DNA of 64,000 nucleotides, taken from NCBI GenBank assembly GCA_965215145.1, contig OZ244038.1, positions 3,596,001 through 3,660,000 on the forward strand. Direction: 5' to 3'. Every line of letters starts with the position of its first letter. Position 1 is the first letter of the stretch. The DNA is from G965215145 sp965215145. Its GTDB lineage: Bacteria; Bacteroidota; Rhodothermia; Rhodothermales; JANQRZ01. Below, one piece after another: positions 25,666 to 34,382 of this stretch. Made by a program: the position numbers and the translations under genes. A model generated the notes under the pieces. That model saw only the letters and a program-made list of their open reading frames with translations, searched no databases and was not told where the DNA came from.

Positions 25666-27048
25666 ATGACCGACGCCCTCGCCTACGCCGACCAGCACGC
25701 CGACGGCTTCGTCGAGCAGCTCAAGGACCTCCTCCGCATCCCCTCGATCTCGACGGACCCGCAGTACGCCGACGACACCCGCCGCGCGGCCGAGTGGCTC
25801 GCCGACGACCTCCGCCGGATCGGCGTCGAGCGCGTCGAGGTGATGGAGACGGGTGGCCACCCCATCGTCTACGCCGAGCACGGCAGCGACGCGGACAAGC
25901 CGACGGTCCTCGTCTACGGCCACTACGACGTCCAGCCGCCGGACCCGATGGAGCTGTGGGAGAGCCCGCCGTTCCAGCCCGTCGTCAAGGACGGCCACCT
26001 CGTCGCCCGCGGCGCCTCCGACGACAAGGGGCAGGCGTTCATGCACGTGAAGGCCGTCGAGGCGTACCTCCAGACCGGCGGCGGCCTCCCGGTCAACCTC
26101 AAGTTTCTGATCGAGGGGGAGGAGGAGAGCGGGAGCGTCCACCTCGCCCCGTTCATCGAGGGGCACAAGGACCTCCTCGCCGCCGACGTCGTCCTCGTCT
26201 CCGACACGAGCCTGTTCGCGCCCGGCGTGCCGAGCATCGCCTACGGGCTGCGGGGGCTGGCCTACGTCGAGGTCGAGCTGACGGGGCCGAGCCGGGACCT
26301 CCACTCCGGCGTCTACGGCGGCGGCGTCGAGAACCCCATCAACGCGCTGGCCCGGATGATCGCCGGGCTCCACGACGCCGACCACCGCGTCACCGTCGAG
26401 GGCTTCTACGACAACGTCCGCGGCTTGAGTGACGCCGAGCGCGCCGCCTTCCGCGAGCTCCCGTTCGACGAGGACGCCTGGCGCGAGGAGGCCGGCGTGA
26501 AGGCGCCGAAGACGGAGAAGGGCTACACCACGCTCGAAGGCACCACCGCCCGCCCGACGCTCGACGTGAACGGCATCTGGGGCGGCTACACCGGCGAGGG
26601 CGCGAAGACCGTGCTCCCGTCGAAGGCCACGGCCAAGATCTCGTGCCGCCTCGTCCCGGACCAGACGCCGGACGAGATCACGGAGAAGCTCCGCCGCCAC
26701 TTCGAGCAGCACGTCCCGGAGACGATGAGGCTCGACTTCCGCAACCTCCACGGCGGCCACGGCGCCATCGTGGACACCGAAGCCCCGGCGATGCAGGCCG
26801 CCGCCGAGGCGCTCGAAGGGGTCTTCGGGCAGCGCCCGCACTTCACCCGCGAGGGCGGCTCGATCCCCGTCGTCGCCGACTTTAAGCGGCTGCTCGGGCT
26901 CGACACCGTGCTGATGGGGTTCGGCCTCGACTCCGACGCCATCCACTCGCCGAACGAGCGGTTCGGGCTCGACCGGTTCCACCAGGGCATCGCCGCCTCC
27001 GTCCGGTTCCTCGACGCCTACGGCCGCCAGGGCCGCCACGGCGGCTGA
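25666..27048 (+). CDS. M20 family dipeptidase
   Basis: A 460-residue cytoplasmic dipeptidase of the M20 zinc metallopeptidase family. The YGHYDVQPPDP motif supplies the first metal ligand (H86) and catalytic-site Asp (D88); Asp in ASDDKG (about 119) bridges the metals, GEEESGS (151-157) gives the catalytic Glu, and a dimerisation lid domain follows (about 200-320). The gene is intact, but its last 124 bases are duplicated at 39556-39679, marking the left edge of a genomic island. The segment after 26923 may therefore have been supplied by the incoming element. Confidence 0.93.
   Translation: MTDALAYADQHADGFVEQLKDLLRIPSISTDPQYADDTRRAAEWLADDLRRIGVERVEVMETGGHPIVYAEHGSDADKPTVLVYGHYDVQPPDPMELWESPPFQPVVKDGHLVARGASDDKGQAFMHVKAVEAYLQTGGGLPVNLKFLIEGEEESGSVHLAPFIEGHKDLLAADVVLVSDTSLFAPGVPSIAYGLRGLAYVEVELTGPSRDLHSGVYGGGVENPINALARMIAGLHDADHRVTVEGFYDNVRGLSDAERAAFRELPFDEDAWREEAGVKAPKTEKGYTTLEGTTARPTLDVNGIWGGYTGEGAKTVLPSKATAKISCRLVPDQTPDEITEKLRRHFEQHVPETMRLDFRNLHGGHGAIVDTEAPAMQAAAEALEGVFGQRPHFTREGGSIPVVADFKRLLGLDTVLMGFGLDSDAIHSPNERFGLDRFHQGIAASVRFLDAYGRQGRHGG
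26923..27046 (+). repeat. Left copy of the 124-bp direct repeat (island boundary)
   Basis: Identical to 39556-39679 except for one base (C here at 27037, A at 39670). It encodes the last 41 residues of the intact M20 dipeptidase and looks like an attL-type junction. Confidence 0.85.
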
Positions 27049-27111
27049 AGGTGCTCTTCCCCTCCAGCTTCCACTCCGACTATCCTTCTCGCTGTGGGCC
27101 GGGCCGCATCG

Positions 27112-28623
27112 TCAGCCGGCCAACGCACTGAACTCCTCCGCGAGGGTATCTACGAGCGGGATCGCAGCGGGCTGGAGAGCGACTAGGGCGAGGAGGTGCT
27201 CGTCGTAGCGGGTCTCCTCCCGCACGGTGTCGGTGGTGTCCCAGAGCCCATCCATAAACGGATGGCCGTCCACGTAGTAGCGTGTCACCCCGACGTAGCG
27301 GCTCAGGGCTATCTGTTGGAGGAAGCGGAACAGACGGGCGGGCTCAATGTCCTTCCGATGCATCCGCCGCGTGTATGTGCCAGAGCGGGAGGAAAAGAAC
27401 TCCAGCCCGACCTCGTGCGGAGTGCCTCGCGTGTACGCCTGCACGAAAGGAAGCAGTCTGAGCGCGCTCGTCCATAGTTCCCGCGCGCTGCTTCGCAGCT
27501 TCGGGTAGAGCGGAACGACCGCGACCTGCACGGGCCGAACCTCCGTGATGATCTCTCTGACCTCCTTGCCCGGCCACTCTAGGTGTAGAGCAGGGTACGC
27601 TTCTGGACCCCACCCCACATCATGCTGCTCAACGGCGGTACCGGCTCGGGCGTAGGGGCCAAGCCGGTCATCGTGCAAGTAAACCTGGTCGAAGGCGGCA
27701 TTATGAAGGAGAACTCCGCCCGCCAGCCGGTGTGAAAAGAGGGGCTCGCTCTTCCGGTACCCGACGACAGCAACAGCGTGTCCGACAGGCTGCCCGGCTA
27801 CAGCGGGCAATCCAAGCACAGCCGGGATGCGCGAGCGCAGATAGGCGTGGAGCAGCATCCAGAAGAGCGCCGGATCCGGCTGCGCGCGGAGTACATCCGG
27901 GGGGAAATTGAAGTGCCGGAAGGCGTCGGTGATCTGGAGGACATCCAGCCCCTGTGAGGGATAGGGGCGCCCCTCCAGGACGTTACGCGTCGCGGCTTCA
28001 GTGATCTCGAACGGAGAGGGACACCGGGCGCCTTCGCGGCGGCGCGCCCGTTGAAGGGTGGTCCACGTCGCCGTCGTGGCGCACGCAGCCACGGCGCGGT
28101 CCTGCTGCTGAAAGGCGAGCCCCTCAACCTCAAGGCGGAAGCCCATGAGATGCACGGGGTACGAGACGACCGACTTCAAGTACCGATTCGGATCGTCGTC
28201 GAGTGGGCGGAGCACGGTTCGCCCGATGGGCACCGACGGCACGGGGCGGACCACGACGTACCCGAGATAGCTCTCGTCTAGCCGTTTCCGCGCCGCCTCA
28301 TAATCCTCGGCGCCGCACAGCCGCTCGAAGCCCTCCTCGGTCCACGCCTCGGAGAATGCATGGATGCGGGCACAGGCGTTGGAGCGCTGGACGAGCCCAC
28401 GCGCGTAATACGCGCCATACTCCTCAACGAAGTGTCGATCCACGTAGTGGTGCTCGACCACGAGGCCCTCCGCCCCGAGCGCATCTAGATAACGGCCCAG
28501 GTACTCCGTCTGCGTGTTGGGATCGTGCGAGCCTCGGCGGTGACTACGCCAGTGGACCTGGCTGTGGAAGGCACTGGGGGAGAAGGCGACGAAGGAGACC
28601 TCGTTCGTAGGACGTGCGGACAC
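27112..28623 (-). CDS. Predicted papain-like cysteine peptidase, function unknown
   Basis: A 503-residue soluble protein that I cannot assign to a named family. The centre resembles a papain-like fold: Gln173 or Gln174 and Cys181 in a Q-x(6,7)-C-x-T-x-x-T-W arrangement, His282 in VGHAVAVVGYR, and Asp318/319 in VYLHDDRLGPY, which together give a plausible Cys-His-Asp triad. Residues 1-165 and 350-503 are additional domains without signal peptide or membrane helix. It follows a 63-aa gene by 44 bases on the same strand, suggesting a two-gene operon at the left end of a defence-rich island. Catalysis is inference from these motifs. Confidence 0.55.
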   Translation of the reverse strand: MSARPTNEVSFVAFSPSAFHSQVHWRSHRRGSHDPNTQTEYLGRYLDALGAEGLVVEHHYVDRHFVEEYGAYYARGLVQRSNACARIHAFSEAWTEEGFERLCGAEDYEAARKRLDESYLGYVVVRPVPSVPIGRTVLRPLDDDPNRYLKSVVSYPVHLMGFRLEVEGLAFQQQDRAVAACATTATWTTLQRARRREGARCPSPFEITEAATRNVLEGRPYPSQGLDVLQITDAFRHFNFPPDVLRAQPDPALFWMLLHAYLRSRIPAVLGLPAVAGQPVGHAVAVVGYRKSEPLFSHRLAGGVLLHNAAFDQVYLHDDRLGPYARAGTAVEQHDVGWGPEAYPALHLEWPGKEVREIITEVRPVQVAVVPLYPKLRSSARELWTSALRLLPFVQAYTRGTPHEVGLEFFSSRSGTYTRRMHRKDIEPARLFRFLQQIALSRYVGVTRYYVDGHPFMDGLWDTTDTVREETRYDEHLLALVALQPAAIPLVDTLAEEFSALAG

Positions 28624-28667
28624 GGGCGGCCTGCTAGTCTCCTCAGTGGGGACGCTCGGGCTTCACT

Positions 28668-28859
28668 CTAGCGGAAGCGCATCCGCAGGATGCGGTCGTC
28701 CAGCACGCTCATCGCCTCGCTCTCCTTCCAGGCGCGGCGGCTCAACTCCTCGCCCTCCTCCCGCAACCGACGCATCTCTTCTTTATCGAACACGGGCACA
28801 TTGACCGAGGACTTCTTGAGCTGGAGGGGGGCACGGCGGCGCTTAGACGTGTTCGGCAT
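28668..28859 (-). CDS. 63-residue basic/helical protein, partner of the peptidase gene
   Basis: A small protein with a Lys/Arg-rich N-terminus (1-16) and a charged helix (about 26-50, Glu/Arg-rich). I do not recognise a family. It lies directly upstream of the cysteine peptidase gene in the same direction, and its length and composition are compatible with a regulator, inhibitor or adaptor for it. That role is a guess from position only. Confidence 0.55.
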   Translation of the reverse strand: MPNTSKRRRAPLQLKKSSVNVPVFDKEEMRRLREEGEELSRRAWKESEAMSVLDDRILRMRFR

Positions 28860-29215
28860 AACGAGAAAGCGGGTTGGTGAGGACTCGAGGTAGGCGGCTA
28901 TTCCTGTGCCGGGGTCGAGAAGCGGTCAGGACGGGTGGACGAGGCAGGTGTACCGCGTCAGGACCGGGAGAGATGCCTCGGAAGGTAGGGAGGCAAGACC
29001 AATTCTACCACAGTGCGTTATCAGGTTGCCTGATTATGAACGTCGGGAACCACGTCCTCTGGCAGGCGTGGGTATGGAAAAGGGGCGACCGCCGAGCCGA
29101 AGCCCTAGCAGCCGCCCCCGTTCCTCTTGGGCAAAGTGGTCAACGGTGGCATCAGCGGTTTGGTTCGCGGATCGGCGGTCCCTCTCCTTTCTTCCACCAA
29201 CCAAGGAGGACCACT
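28860..29215. other. Divergent spacer between the 63-aa gene and the HNH gene
   Basis: About 350 bases without a convincing gene. An open frame runs through it in phase with the HNH gene but shows no domain and lacks a good start. The stretch probably holds divergent promoters; none is clear. Confidence 0.4.
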
Positions 29216-29518
29216 GTGGCCCACTCCCCCGTTTTCATCAACCAGGTCTGGCGCAAGGGCAAGACCGTCCCTGGTGTAGATCCCGCCGCATGGCGGAAGG
29301 ACCAGTGCGGCGCCTGGATCCGCCGCGTCGATTACGGCAACCGCAACTCCAGCTACGGCTGGGAGATCGACCGGATCGTAGCCGGCGGCCCCTACGTCGC
29401 CTCGAACTGCCGGCCGCTCCAGTGGCAGAACAACATTGCCAAGAGCGACGGTCGTCTCAAATGCGTAGTAACGGCGCACGGTAACCGCAACGTCGCCGCC
29501 GCACGGACGGTCTATTAA
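29216..29518 (+). CDS. Small HNH-like protein with a replaced catalytic histidine
   Basis: A 100-residue protein starting at GTG 29216, chosen because a strong AAGGAGG ribosome-binding site lies at 29203-29209, rare in this genome. Residues 22-75 have the small HNH layout: DPAAWRKDQCGAWI, then WEIDRI (49-54), a GG turn, and NCRPLQWQNN (64-73). The usual D-H pair that opens the motif is D52-R53, so the general-base His is absent while the later Asn residues are kept. It may be an inactive nuclease or a DNA-binding derivative. A strong hairpin follows its stop. Confidence 0.7.
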   Translation: MAHSPVFINQVWRKGKTVPGVDPAAWRKDQCGAWIRRVDYGNRNSSYGWEIDRIVAGGPYVASNCRPLQWQNNIAKSDGRLKCVVTAHGNRNVAAARTVY

Positions 29519-29527
29519 CCGCAGGCA

Positions 29528-29560
29528 CGGCGGGGCCTCGTAGCTTGCGAGGCCCCGCCG
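29528..29560 (+). terminator. Strong hairpin after the HNH gene
   Basis: A perfect 13-base stem (arm CGGCGGGGCCTCG) with a seven-base loop starts ten bases after the HNH stop and ends before the first S-subunit gene. No T-run follows. Confidence 0.65.
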
Positions 29561-29571
29561 CCTCGCCCTGC

Positions 29572-30156
29572 ATGAACGCCTCTGCTCCGCTCGCCGACCT
29601 CGCCTCGATCTCATCGGGGTATCACGTCGGCAGCCGGATCGAGGACGTGCAGAGGGGGCGTTTTTCCATGATCCAGCTCCGCGATCTCGAACCGCTCCGG
29701 CTAGACCTCGACGGCGTGACGCGCACGGACGAGGGCTCGCCGTCGAAGCACCACCGCGTCCGCCCTGGCGATGTCCTCTTTGGCTCGCGTGGCACGAGCC
29801 GGCCGGCCGCCCTGGTCCCAGACGATGCGGGGGCCGACGTCGTGGCGACCTCGCAGCTCTTCGTACTCCGCGCCCGCCACGACCGGCTCGACCCAGCTTA
29901 CCTCGCCTGGTTTCTCAACACGGCCACAGCCAAGTCTTACTTCGACGCCTTCGCCCGTGGCGGCCATGTCCCGTTCATCGCGAAGGGCGTCCTCGCCGAG
30001 CTTCCCGTGCCTCTCCCGCCGCTCGACCAACAGCAGCATGTGGCTCGCGCCGGGCACCTCGCCCGTGACGAGGCCCGCCTCGCCCACGCCCGCGCCGACC
30101 ACCGCCTCGAACTTGTCGAGACGCTCCTGCTCCGCTCCCTCCTCGACACCGACTGA
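29572..30156 (+). CDS. Half-size type I restriction specificity (S) subunit
   Basis: A 194-residue protein with a single target-recognition domain. It shows the family's 'VRPGDVLFGSRG' entry, a central variable part, and the conserved segment ending LPVPLPPLDQQQHVA before a short helix. Full S subunits have two such halves (~400-450 residues); this one has one. It ends six bases before the hsdM start, so it is co-transcribed. It could dimerise to specify a symmetric site or act as an alternative to the full S subunit downstream. Confidence 0.8.
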   Translation: MNASAPLADLASISSGYHVGSRIEDVQRGRFSMIQLRDLEPLRLDLDGVTRTDEGSPSKHHRVRPGDVLFGSRGTSRPAALVPDDAGADVVATSQLFVLRARHDRLDPAYLAWFLNTATAKSYFDAFARGGHVPFIAKGVLAELPVPLPPLDQQQHVARAGHLARDEARLAHARADHRLELVETLLLRSLLDTD

Positions 30157-30162
30157 TCTCTG

Positions 30163-31704
30163 ATGGAAACCCCTCCCGCTCCGCCCTCCCAGGCCGAGGT
30201 CAACCGCGCCCTGTGGTCTGCCTGCGACACCTTCCGCGGCGCCATCGACCCGGACCAGTACAAGAACTACATCCTCACCTTCCTCTTCTTCAAGTACGTC
30301 TCCGATGTCTGGCGCGACGCCGAGGCGCGCTACACCGCCGAGTTCGATGACCCTGAGCTGGTGGCGCGCAAGATGAAGCGGCTTCCGTTCGTGATCCCCG
30401 AGGGGCAGTCGTTCTACGACGTGGCCGAGAACCGCAACGACCCCGAGCTCGGCCAGCGCATCAACGTGGCCCTCGCCGCCATCGAGGATGCCAACTACCA
30501 GCGGCTCGAAGGGGTCTTCCGCGGGATCGACTTCAACCACGACACGCTCGGCGCGCCGAAGGACCGGAACCGACGGCTCCAGGAGCTCATCGCCAACTTC
30601 GACCGGCCGCTCCTCGACTTCCGCCCCTCCGTCACCGGCACGCGCGACCTCATCGGCGACGCCTACCAGTATCTCATCGCCCACTTCGCCGCCGACGCGG
30701 GGAAGAAGGGCGGCGAGTTCTACACGCCCCGCGCGGTCTCGACGCTGCTGGCCCGCCTCCTTGACCCCCAGCCCGGCGAGCGCATCGCCGACCCCGCCAT
30801 CGGCTCGGGCTCGCTCGCGATTGCCGTGGCCGAGGCCGTCGGCAGCCGCGACGTGGCGCTCTACGGGCAGGAGTCCAACGGTGCCACGTGGGCGCTGTGC
30901 AAGATGAACATGATCCTCCACGGCTTCGACGCCGCCCAGATCGCGTGGGGCGACTCGCTCACGACGCCGAAGCTGCTCGACAAGGACACGGGCCGGCCGA
31001 TGACGTTCGACGTCGTCGTGGCGAACCCGCCGTTCTCGCTGAAGCGCTGGGGCCACGAGGCCGCCGCCTCCGACCCCTTCGACCGCTACCACCGCGGCCT
31101 CCCGCCGAAGTCGAAAGGCGACTACGCCTTCCTCAGCCACATCGTGGCGACGATGGACCCCCACGACGGGCGCGCGGCCGTGATCGTCCCGCACGGGGTC
31201 CTCTTCCGGGGCGGGGCTGAGGGGCGCATCCGCCGGGCGTTTCTGGAGGAAGGGCTGATCGAGGCTGTGATCGGGCTACCCGAGAAGCTGTTCTTCGGGA
31301 CGGGGATTCCGGCGGCCGTGCTCGTCTTCAACCGCGACCGGACGAGCGGGGACGTGCTGTTCGTGGACGCCAGCTCGGGCTTCGAGGCGGGCTCGAAGCA
31401 GAACGTGCTGCGCAAGGAGGACATCGCCCACATCGCCGAGACGTACCGCGCCTTCCGCGCGGACCCCGAGGGCGGCGTCGTGGATAAGTTCAGCGCCCGC
31501 GCCGACCTCGACGCGATCCGCGGCAACGACTTCAACCTCAACATCCCCCGCTACGTGGATACGTTCGAGCCCGAACCCGAGGTGGATGTGGCGGCGGCGC
31601 AGCAGCGGCTCGTGGAGCTAGACCGGGAGCTGGCGGCCGTGCGCCGGGAGATGGACGAGCACCTCGACGCCCTCGGCCTGCTCGCGGAGGTCCCCGATGC
31701 CTGA
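30163..31704 (+). CDS. hsdM: Type I restriction-modification DNA methyltransferase (M) subunit
   Basis: A 513-residue N6-adenine methyltransferase. An N-terminal HsdM helical domain (about 10-150) precedes the methylase core, with the SAM-binding motif DPAIGSGS at 210-217 (in place of the more usual D-P-x-C-G-S-G) and the catalytic NPPF at 288-291. The C-terminal coiled segment (about 455-505) contacts the S subunit. Its stop overlaps the hsdS start by eight bases, so expression is coupled. Confidence 0.96.
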   Translation: METPPAPPSQAEVNRALWSACDTFRGAIDPDQYKNYILTFLFFKYVSDVWRDAEARYTAEFDDPELVARKMKRLPFVIPEGQSFYDVAENRNDPELGQRINVALAAIEDANYQRLEGVFRGIDFNHDTLGAPKDRNRRLQELIANFDRPLLDFRPSVTGTRDLIGDAYQYLIAHFAADAGKKGGEFYTPRAVSTLLARLLDPQPGERIADPAIGSGSLAIAVAEAVGSRDVALYGQESNGATWALCKMNMILHGFDAAQIAWGDSLTTPKLLDKDTGRPMTFDVVVANPPFSLKRWGHEAAASDPFDRYHRGLPPKSKGDYAFLSHIVATMDPHDGRAAVIVPHGVLFRGGAEGRIRRAFLEEGLIEAVIGLPEKLFFGTGIPAAVLVFNRDRTSGDVLFVDASSGFEAGSKQNVLRKEDIAHIAETYRAFRADPEGGVVDKFSARADLDAIRGNDFNLNIPRYVDTFEPEPEVDVAAAQQRLVELDRELAAVRREMDEHLDALGLLAEVPDA

Positions 31705-33043
31705 CGCGGTAGACCAGAGATCAGCTTCGGATGAGGCACCTCGCCTCCAAACCAGTCATCCCCGCGAAGGCGGGGATCCAGCTCATCATCAAGCCGAGAC
31801 GCGGAATGGATTCCCGATCGGGGTCGGGGATGACTCGGAAGGAGACGCGGAAGCTTCTGCGTGGCCGTCTCGCCCCATCGGAAGCCTGCTCGAATCGATC
31901 CAGTCCGGCTACAGCTTCAAGGGTGAGGACCGGCCTGCGGAAGACGGCGAGGCGGGGGTGCTGAAAGTCAGCGCCGTTTCGTACGGGCGTTTCCTGCCCG
32001 AGGAGCACAAGGCGCTCTATGAGGACCGGGCAAAGGCGACCGTCTCTCCTCGAAAGGGCCACCTCATCATCAGCCGCTCGAACACGTTTGATCTGGTCGG
32101 TGCGTGCGTGTACGTGGATGCGGATTACCTGACGCTATTCCTCCCGGACACGCTCTGGCTCCTCACGGTGCGGGAGGGCATATCGGCGCGCTGGCTGAAC
32201 TACGTACTCGCATCAGGACCCGTGCGCACTGACTTGCAGCGGGTCGTGACGGGCACGAGCGGGAGCATGAAGAAGCTCTCGATGAAGGCGTTCCGTAAGC
32301 TGAAGGTGCCCGTCCCGCCCCTCGCCGAGCAGCGCCGGATCGCGGCCGTCCTCGGGACGTGGGACCGCGCGCTCGCCTTGCTCGACGACCGCCTCGGTGC
32401 GCTCCGCGAGCGCCAGCGCGGCCTGATGCAGCGGCTGCTCACCGGCGCCGAGCGCTTCGCCGCGTTCGAGGGCCAGCCGTGGCGCGAGGTGCGGCTTGGT
32501 GATGTGACCGTCGAGAAGCGCACGCGCAACAAGGGCAAGTACGGCGACACCGATCTCTACGGGGTACTGAAATCAGAGGGCATGGTACCCATGCGTGACC
32601 GCGTGAAAGGAAAGAGCGTCGCTGCCTGTAAGCTCGTAAAGCCCCGAGCCTTCGCTTACAACCCGATGCGCTTGAACGTCGGCTCCATCGCGAGAAACGA
32701 GACAGGACGCGAGGTGATGGTCAGTCCCGACTACATCGTCTTCGAGTGCCGCCCCGAGCACCTGGACGCAGACTACTTCAACTATGTCCGACAGTCGTGG
32801 GCGTGGAAGCAATGCGTCGAATCCACCGGTAGCGGCAGCGTGCGCGTCCGCATCTACTACAAGCATCTCCGCCCGATGAGTCTCCGGCTCCCTTCTCTCG
32901 AAGAGCAGCGGCGCATCGCCGGGGTGCTGGCGGCGGGGGACCGCGAGATCGCCGCCACGGAGGCCCAGCGCGCCGCCGTCGCCGAGCAGAAGAAAGGGCT
33001 CATGCAGCAGCTCCTCACCGGCCGCTGCCCCGTCCCCGCCTGA
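31697..33043 (+). CDS. hsdS: Type I restriction-modification specificity (S) subunit
   Basis: A 448-residue S subunit with two target-recognition domains: TRD1 about 60-215, then the conserved spacer with PPLAEQRRIAAVLGTWD (about 208-224), and TRD2 about 260-400, closed by PSLEEQRRIAGVLAAGD. It directs HsdM and HsdR to the DNA target. The N-terminus is odd: residues about 20-46 are encoded by a palindromic repeat (31754-31835) inserted in the reading frame ahead of TRD1. The ATG overlaps the hsdM stop, which supports this start despite the insertion. Confidence 0.93.
   Translation: MPDAVDQRSASDEAPRLQTSHPREGGDPAHHQAETRNGFPIGVGDDSEGDAEASAWPSRPIGSLLESIQSGYSFKGEDRPAEDGEAGVLKVSAVSYGRFLPEEHKALYEDRAKATVSPRKGHLIISRSNTFDLVGACVYVDADYLTLFLPDTLWLLTVREGISARWLNYVLASGPVRTDLQRVVTGTSGSMKKLSMKAFRKLKVPVPPLAEQRRIAAVLGTWDRALALLDDRLGALRERQRGLMQRLLTGAERFAAFEGQPWREVRLGDVTVEKRTRNKGKYGDTDLYGVLKSEGMVPMRDRVKGKSVAACKLVKPRAFAYNPMRLNVGSIARNETGREVMVSPDYIVFECRPEHLDADYFNYVRQSWAWKQCVESTGSGSVRVRIYYKHLRPMSLRLPSLEEQRRIAGVLAAGDREIAATEAQRAAVAEQKKGLMQQLLTGRCPVPA
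31754..31835. repeat. REP-like palindromic element inside the hsdS reading frame
   Basis: An 82-base element bounded by inverted AGTCATCCCC and GGGGATGACT. Internally it has two hairpins (CCCCGC-gaag-GCGGGG, and CCCGA/TCGGG). The sequence resembles the widespread GTCATCCCCGCGAA-type REP elements that in other genomes lie between genes. Here it is read through. Confidence 0.8.
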
Positions 33044-33083
33044 TCTACCCATTAACCGCTTCGACTCTGACTCTCATTCGAAC

Positions 33084-34382
33084 ATGCGCCCCGTATACGC
33101 TACTCGCTTCTACCTCGACGATGCCAACTTCGACATCGTCCGTGACCAGATCACGGCCTGGGCTACAGGCAGCCTGAAAAAACGAGGGGCCGAGGTTGCG
33201 CTCTCGCTCGACGGCCAGACCACCCATCCACTCGACGGTCATACCCTCCGCGCGCATGACCGAACCATCGGGGACGGACGCGCCTTCGAGCTCGAATGGC
33301 AACACCCGGACAACCGGAAACCCGACTTCGTCTGGAACACCCGGCTCATGCTCGCAGCGGACGGCGAAGACATCGAGTTCGGCTGCCTCGTTCGCGTCGG
33401 CTCGCCGGAATTCACTGTGGCCCCCATCGGCTCGATCTCGCTCGGCGCCCCTCGCATCGTCCGCATGCTCCTCGCCGATCACCGCTGTCGCGCCGCTACG
33501 GTCCAGATTGCTGGGCGGCCCACGCAGGTCCAGGATGGCCAAATCGACCTCCTTGTCCCGTTTCTACTGGACGAGAGCCGCGCCCTCCCCATCGTACTCG
33601 TCTCTCAGGATGCCGCGACGGGCGAGCCCCTCCGCCCGCCAGCTGAGGTACAGGGACGCCTCGTTGGGCTCGCCCACGTCTACGAGATCACGCGCGCGGC
33701 GAGCTACGAGTTAACCGACGAGCTAGGCAAGAAGTCCTCATGCTTCAACGGGGCCGTCCGGGTGTACTGGCCGAGGTTTAAACCGGAGGAATGGCCGCGG
33801 CATCCGTTGTACTTGCCGGAAAAGGTCCGAGCGCTCACGGAGCGAGGTCCACATGTTGAGGGCGTGCTCTTCCGCCTCCTCGCAGGCATCGCCGCCTCCC
33901 GTTTCAACGAGGGTGCCGTGTGGCGTCGCCTCCGCACACGGGCCAACCGCGAGCGCCAGGAAGAAATCCACCGTCTCCGTGAGCGAGCTCACGAAGCGGA
34001 AGCAGGAGCCGCCGTCTCCGAGGAATACGAGGAGTTCCTCTCGGACTACGAAGAAACCCTCGCGCATGTGGAAGAACTGCGCGAAGAGAACGACCAGCTT
34101 CGCAGCGAAAACGCGCGGCTGAATGAGAACCTCGTCGCCATCGCGCAGCATACCGACCAACCAGCGCTCGACGAGACAGCGGACTTGGCCGAGCCTGAGG
34201 AACCGACGACCGTAGAGGAAGCGCTGAAGCAAGCAAATACGACGTTCGACGGACGGCTCGATGTATGGGACTCGGCTACAGACTCGGCCCAAATATCTGC
34301 ATCAAATAGGGCTGAGGAGGTTTACGACGCGCTCGCCGCGATTGCCGAGCTAGTGCGCGAGGCGATTTTTCGTAAGCTGTGA
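33084..34382 (+). pseudogene. 5' part of an unknown coiled-coil gene of the RM locus, cut by IS630
   Basis: 432 residues can be translated, but the last ten come from the IS end. I do not recognise the family. Residues 1-270 are a mixed alpha/beta region (phrases such as FNGAVRVYWPRFKPEEWPRH near 239-258), followed by a charged coiled coil (about 300-362) and an acidic linker. Removing the IS and one TA joins codon Leu423 in frame to 35375-35674, giving an ancestral protein of about 522 residues. Position between hsdS and hsdR suggests an accessory of the restriction system. Whether the truncated protein still works is unknown. Confidence 0.75.

Noticed and set aside
31731..31964. 77-codon frame beginning MRHLASKPVIPAKAGIQ
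   Set aside because: VIPAKAGIQ is the familiar translation of a REP-type palindrome, and the frame lies inside hsdS. Not a gene.
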